From Verrucomicrobiales bacterium (GTDB taxonomy: Bacteria; Verrucomicrobiota; Verrucomicrobiia; Limisphaerales; JAFMIX01): a stretch of 5,762 nucleotides of DNA. Below the pieces are notes generated by a model. It saw only the letters and a program-made list of their open reading frames with translations. It was not told the origin of the DNA and did not search any database. The position numbers and the translations under genes are program-made. The stretch is taken from the NCBI GenBank assembly GCA_017853785.1, contig JAFMIX010000149.1, positions 1-5,762 of the forward strand. The letters run 5' to 3'. How positions within the stretch are numbered: the first letter of the stretch is position 1; each line of letters opens with the position of its first letter. Below, piece by piece: positions 4,632 to 5,762 of the stretch.

Positions 4632-5762
4632 GTGTCTGGAAAAAACAATCTTTCCACTGCCGACTGGCTGACGCCGCGCCGATTTGCCCTGCTACTGTCG
4701 GCATTGATTCTGGCCTGCTGGCCGCAGGTGTTTCTAGGGTTGGAAACATTTGTCTATCGGGATTACGGCTATTTTAGTTACCCGCTGGCGAAGTATTTCC
4801 GGGAAAGCTTCTGGCGCGGCGAGGTGCCGCTGTGGAATCCGCTGAGCTATTGCGGCATCCCGTTTCTCGCGCAGTGGAACTCGCAGACGCTCTATCCGCC
4901 GGCGCTGTTTTATCTGCTGCTGCCGTTCACATGGGCGCTCGGGGTATTCTGTTTGCTGCATATGTTTTTTGGCGGATTGGGGATGTATCTGCTGGCGCGG
5001 CGGTGGACGGAAAATTCCTTTGCAGCGGCGTTCGCGGGGCTGGTGTTCGCCGGCAGCGGCTTGATGCTAAACAGCCTCATGTGGTCGTCCACCATCGCCA
5101 GTCTGGCGTGGATGCCGTGGGTGGTGAGCCGCGTGGAAATCGCAACTCGCACGGGCGGACGGCAACTCATCGTGGCCGCGCTGTGCGGGGCGGTGCAGAT
5201 GCTTTCGGGCACGCCGGAAGTCATCGCGCTGACGTGGGTCATCGCGGGGGTGGTGGTGTTGAGTGGCGGTGGAGTGAAGCCGCTGGTGTGTTTGGCGGGC
5301 ATCGTCCTGTTGGTGGCGGCGTTGGCGGCGGTGCAACTGCTGCCGTTTCTGGATCTGCTGGCGCACTCGCACCGCACGAATCAATTTCGCGGCGATACCT
5401 GGGCGATGCCCTTGACCGGCCCGGTGAATTTCTTTGCGCCGTTGATCCGGCTGCATCCCGGATATCACGGCGTGTATTGCCAGCCCGGCCAGCAGTGGAC
5501 GGCTTCCTACTATCTCGGAGGCCCGACGCTCGTGCTGGCGGCGGTGGCGGTGTTCCGGTTGCGGCAGCGGCGCGTGTGGCTGCTCGCCGCGCTGGCGGTC
5601 TTGGGCGTGGCGCTCGCGCTGGGCAACGCCGGCAAAATATACGCGCTGGCGGCCCATCTGCCCGGTCTGAGCGTGATGCGCTATCCGATCAAATTCGTCG
5701 TGCTGCCTATTTTCATCGTGCCGCTGCTGGCGGCGTATGCGCTGGCGGGAGTTCCGGCCGGT
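4632..5762 (+). CDS. YfhO-like polytopic membrane protein (GT-C type fold), 3' end missing
   Basis: The frame is open for 377 codons from GTG 4632 to the window edge and has no stop. After a short polar N-terminus a first membrane helix covers about residues 17-37. An outer loop with YRDYGYFSYP follows (Asp44, in the position of the catalytic acid of GT-C enzymes), then GEVPLWNPLSYCGIPFLAQWNSQTLYPP, the pattern typical of YfhO-like proteins. Many hydrophobic segments follow, including ALFYLLLPF, LHMFFGGLGMYLLA, FAGLVFAGSGLML, IVLLVAALAAVQLLPFL, VWLLAALAVLGVALALG and FVVLPIFIVPLLAAYAL. Family members are usually about 700-900 aa, so roughly half is missing. They are thought to move lipid-linked sugars onto extracytoplasmic acceptors, but the substrate here is unknown. 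The start is uncertain: the frame stays open upstream, GTG 4632 is the best codon before the first helix, and it has no Shine-Dalgarno. Confidence 0.82.
   Translation, partial: MSGKNNLSTADWLTPRRFALLLSALILACWPQVFLGLETFVYRDYGYFSYPLAKYFRESFWRGEVPLWNPLSYCGIPFLAQWNSQTLYPPALFYLLLPFTWALGVFCLLHMFFGGLGMYLLARRWTENSFAAAFAGLVFAGSGLMLNSLMWSSTIASLAWMPWVVSRVEIATRTGGRQLIVAALCGAVQMLSGTPEVIALTWVIAGVVVLSGGGVKPLVCLAGIVLLVAALAAVQLLPFLDLLAHSHRTNQFRGDTWAMPLTGPVNFFAPLIRLHPGYHGVYCQPGQQWTASYYLGGPTLVLAAVAVFRLRQRRVWLLAALAVLGVALALGNAGKIYALAAHLPGLSVMRYPIKFVVLPIFIVPLLAAYALAGVPAG

Noticed and set aside
4552..5657. Minus-strand frames opposite the YfhO-like gene (for example 4552-4749, 4910-5377, 5067-5657)
   Set aside because: The plus strand carries a clear membrane protein here; the antisense translations are His/Arg/Gln-rich shadows.
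1..5762. CRISPR array or tRNA gene
   Set aside because: No regularly spaced repeats and no cloverleaf with a T-loop GTTCRA pattern were seen on either strand.

Overview
The window looks like a GC-rich Gram-negative bacterial chromosome. Weak or absent Shine-Dalgarno sites, a KduI/KduD/Eda/KDG-kinase uronate operon, a YfhO-like membrane protein and a small acidic protein ending in DWGHQPC together suggest the Verrucomicrobiota or a neighbouring PVC lineage. That placement is inference; no marker gene is present.

Bases 1-3280 hold a tightly packed plus-strand operon for degrading unsaturated uronates: kduI (5' end outside the window), kduD, eda and a KDG kinase gene, closed by a clear rho-independent terminator. 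Together they would take 5-keto-4-deoxyuronate, the product of pectin, ulvan or glycosaminoglycan lyases, to pyruvate and glyceraldehyde 3-phosphate. The kinase frame is broken at codon 123 by a single in-frame TAG, although both halves read as normal PfkB-family kinase. As written, the pathway is cut between KDG and KDPG.

Bases 3281-3482 are an AT-richer non-coding stretch with a repeated octamer and a possible extended -10 promoter. Bases 3483-4352 hold no convincing protein gene. They are instead full of local hairpins, several capped by GNRA tetraloops on the plus strand, and end in a 14-bp terminator hairpin followed by six T. I read this as one plus-strand structured non-coding RNA of about 870 nt. 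I cannot assign it to a known class, and it is the most interesting object in the window.

Bases 4353-5762 hold a 57-codon minus-strand gene that converges on the RNA and appears to be leaderless. Divergent from it is the first 377 codons of a YfhO-like polytopic membrane protein running off the right edge. The roughly 90 bp between these two genes carry a promoter for the small gene, an operator-like dyad and a weaker promoter candidate for the membrane protein.
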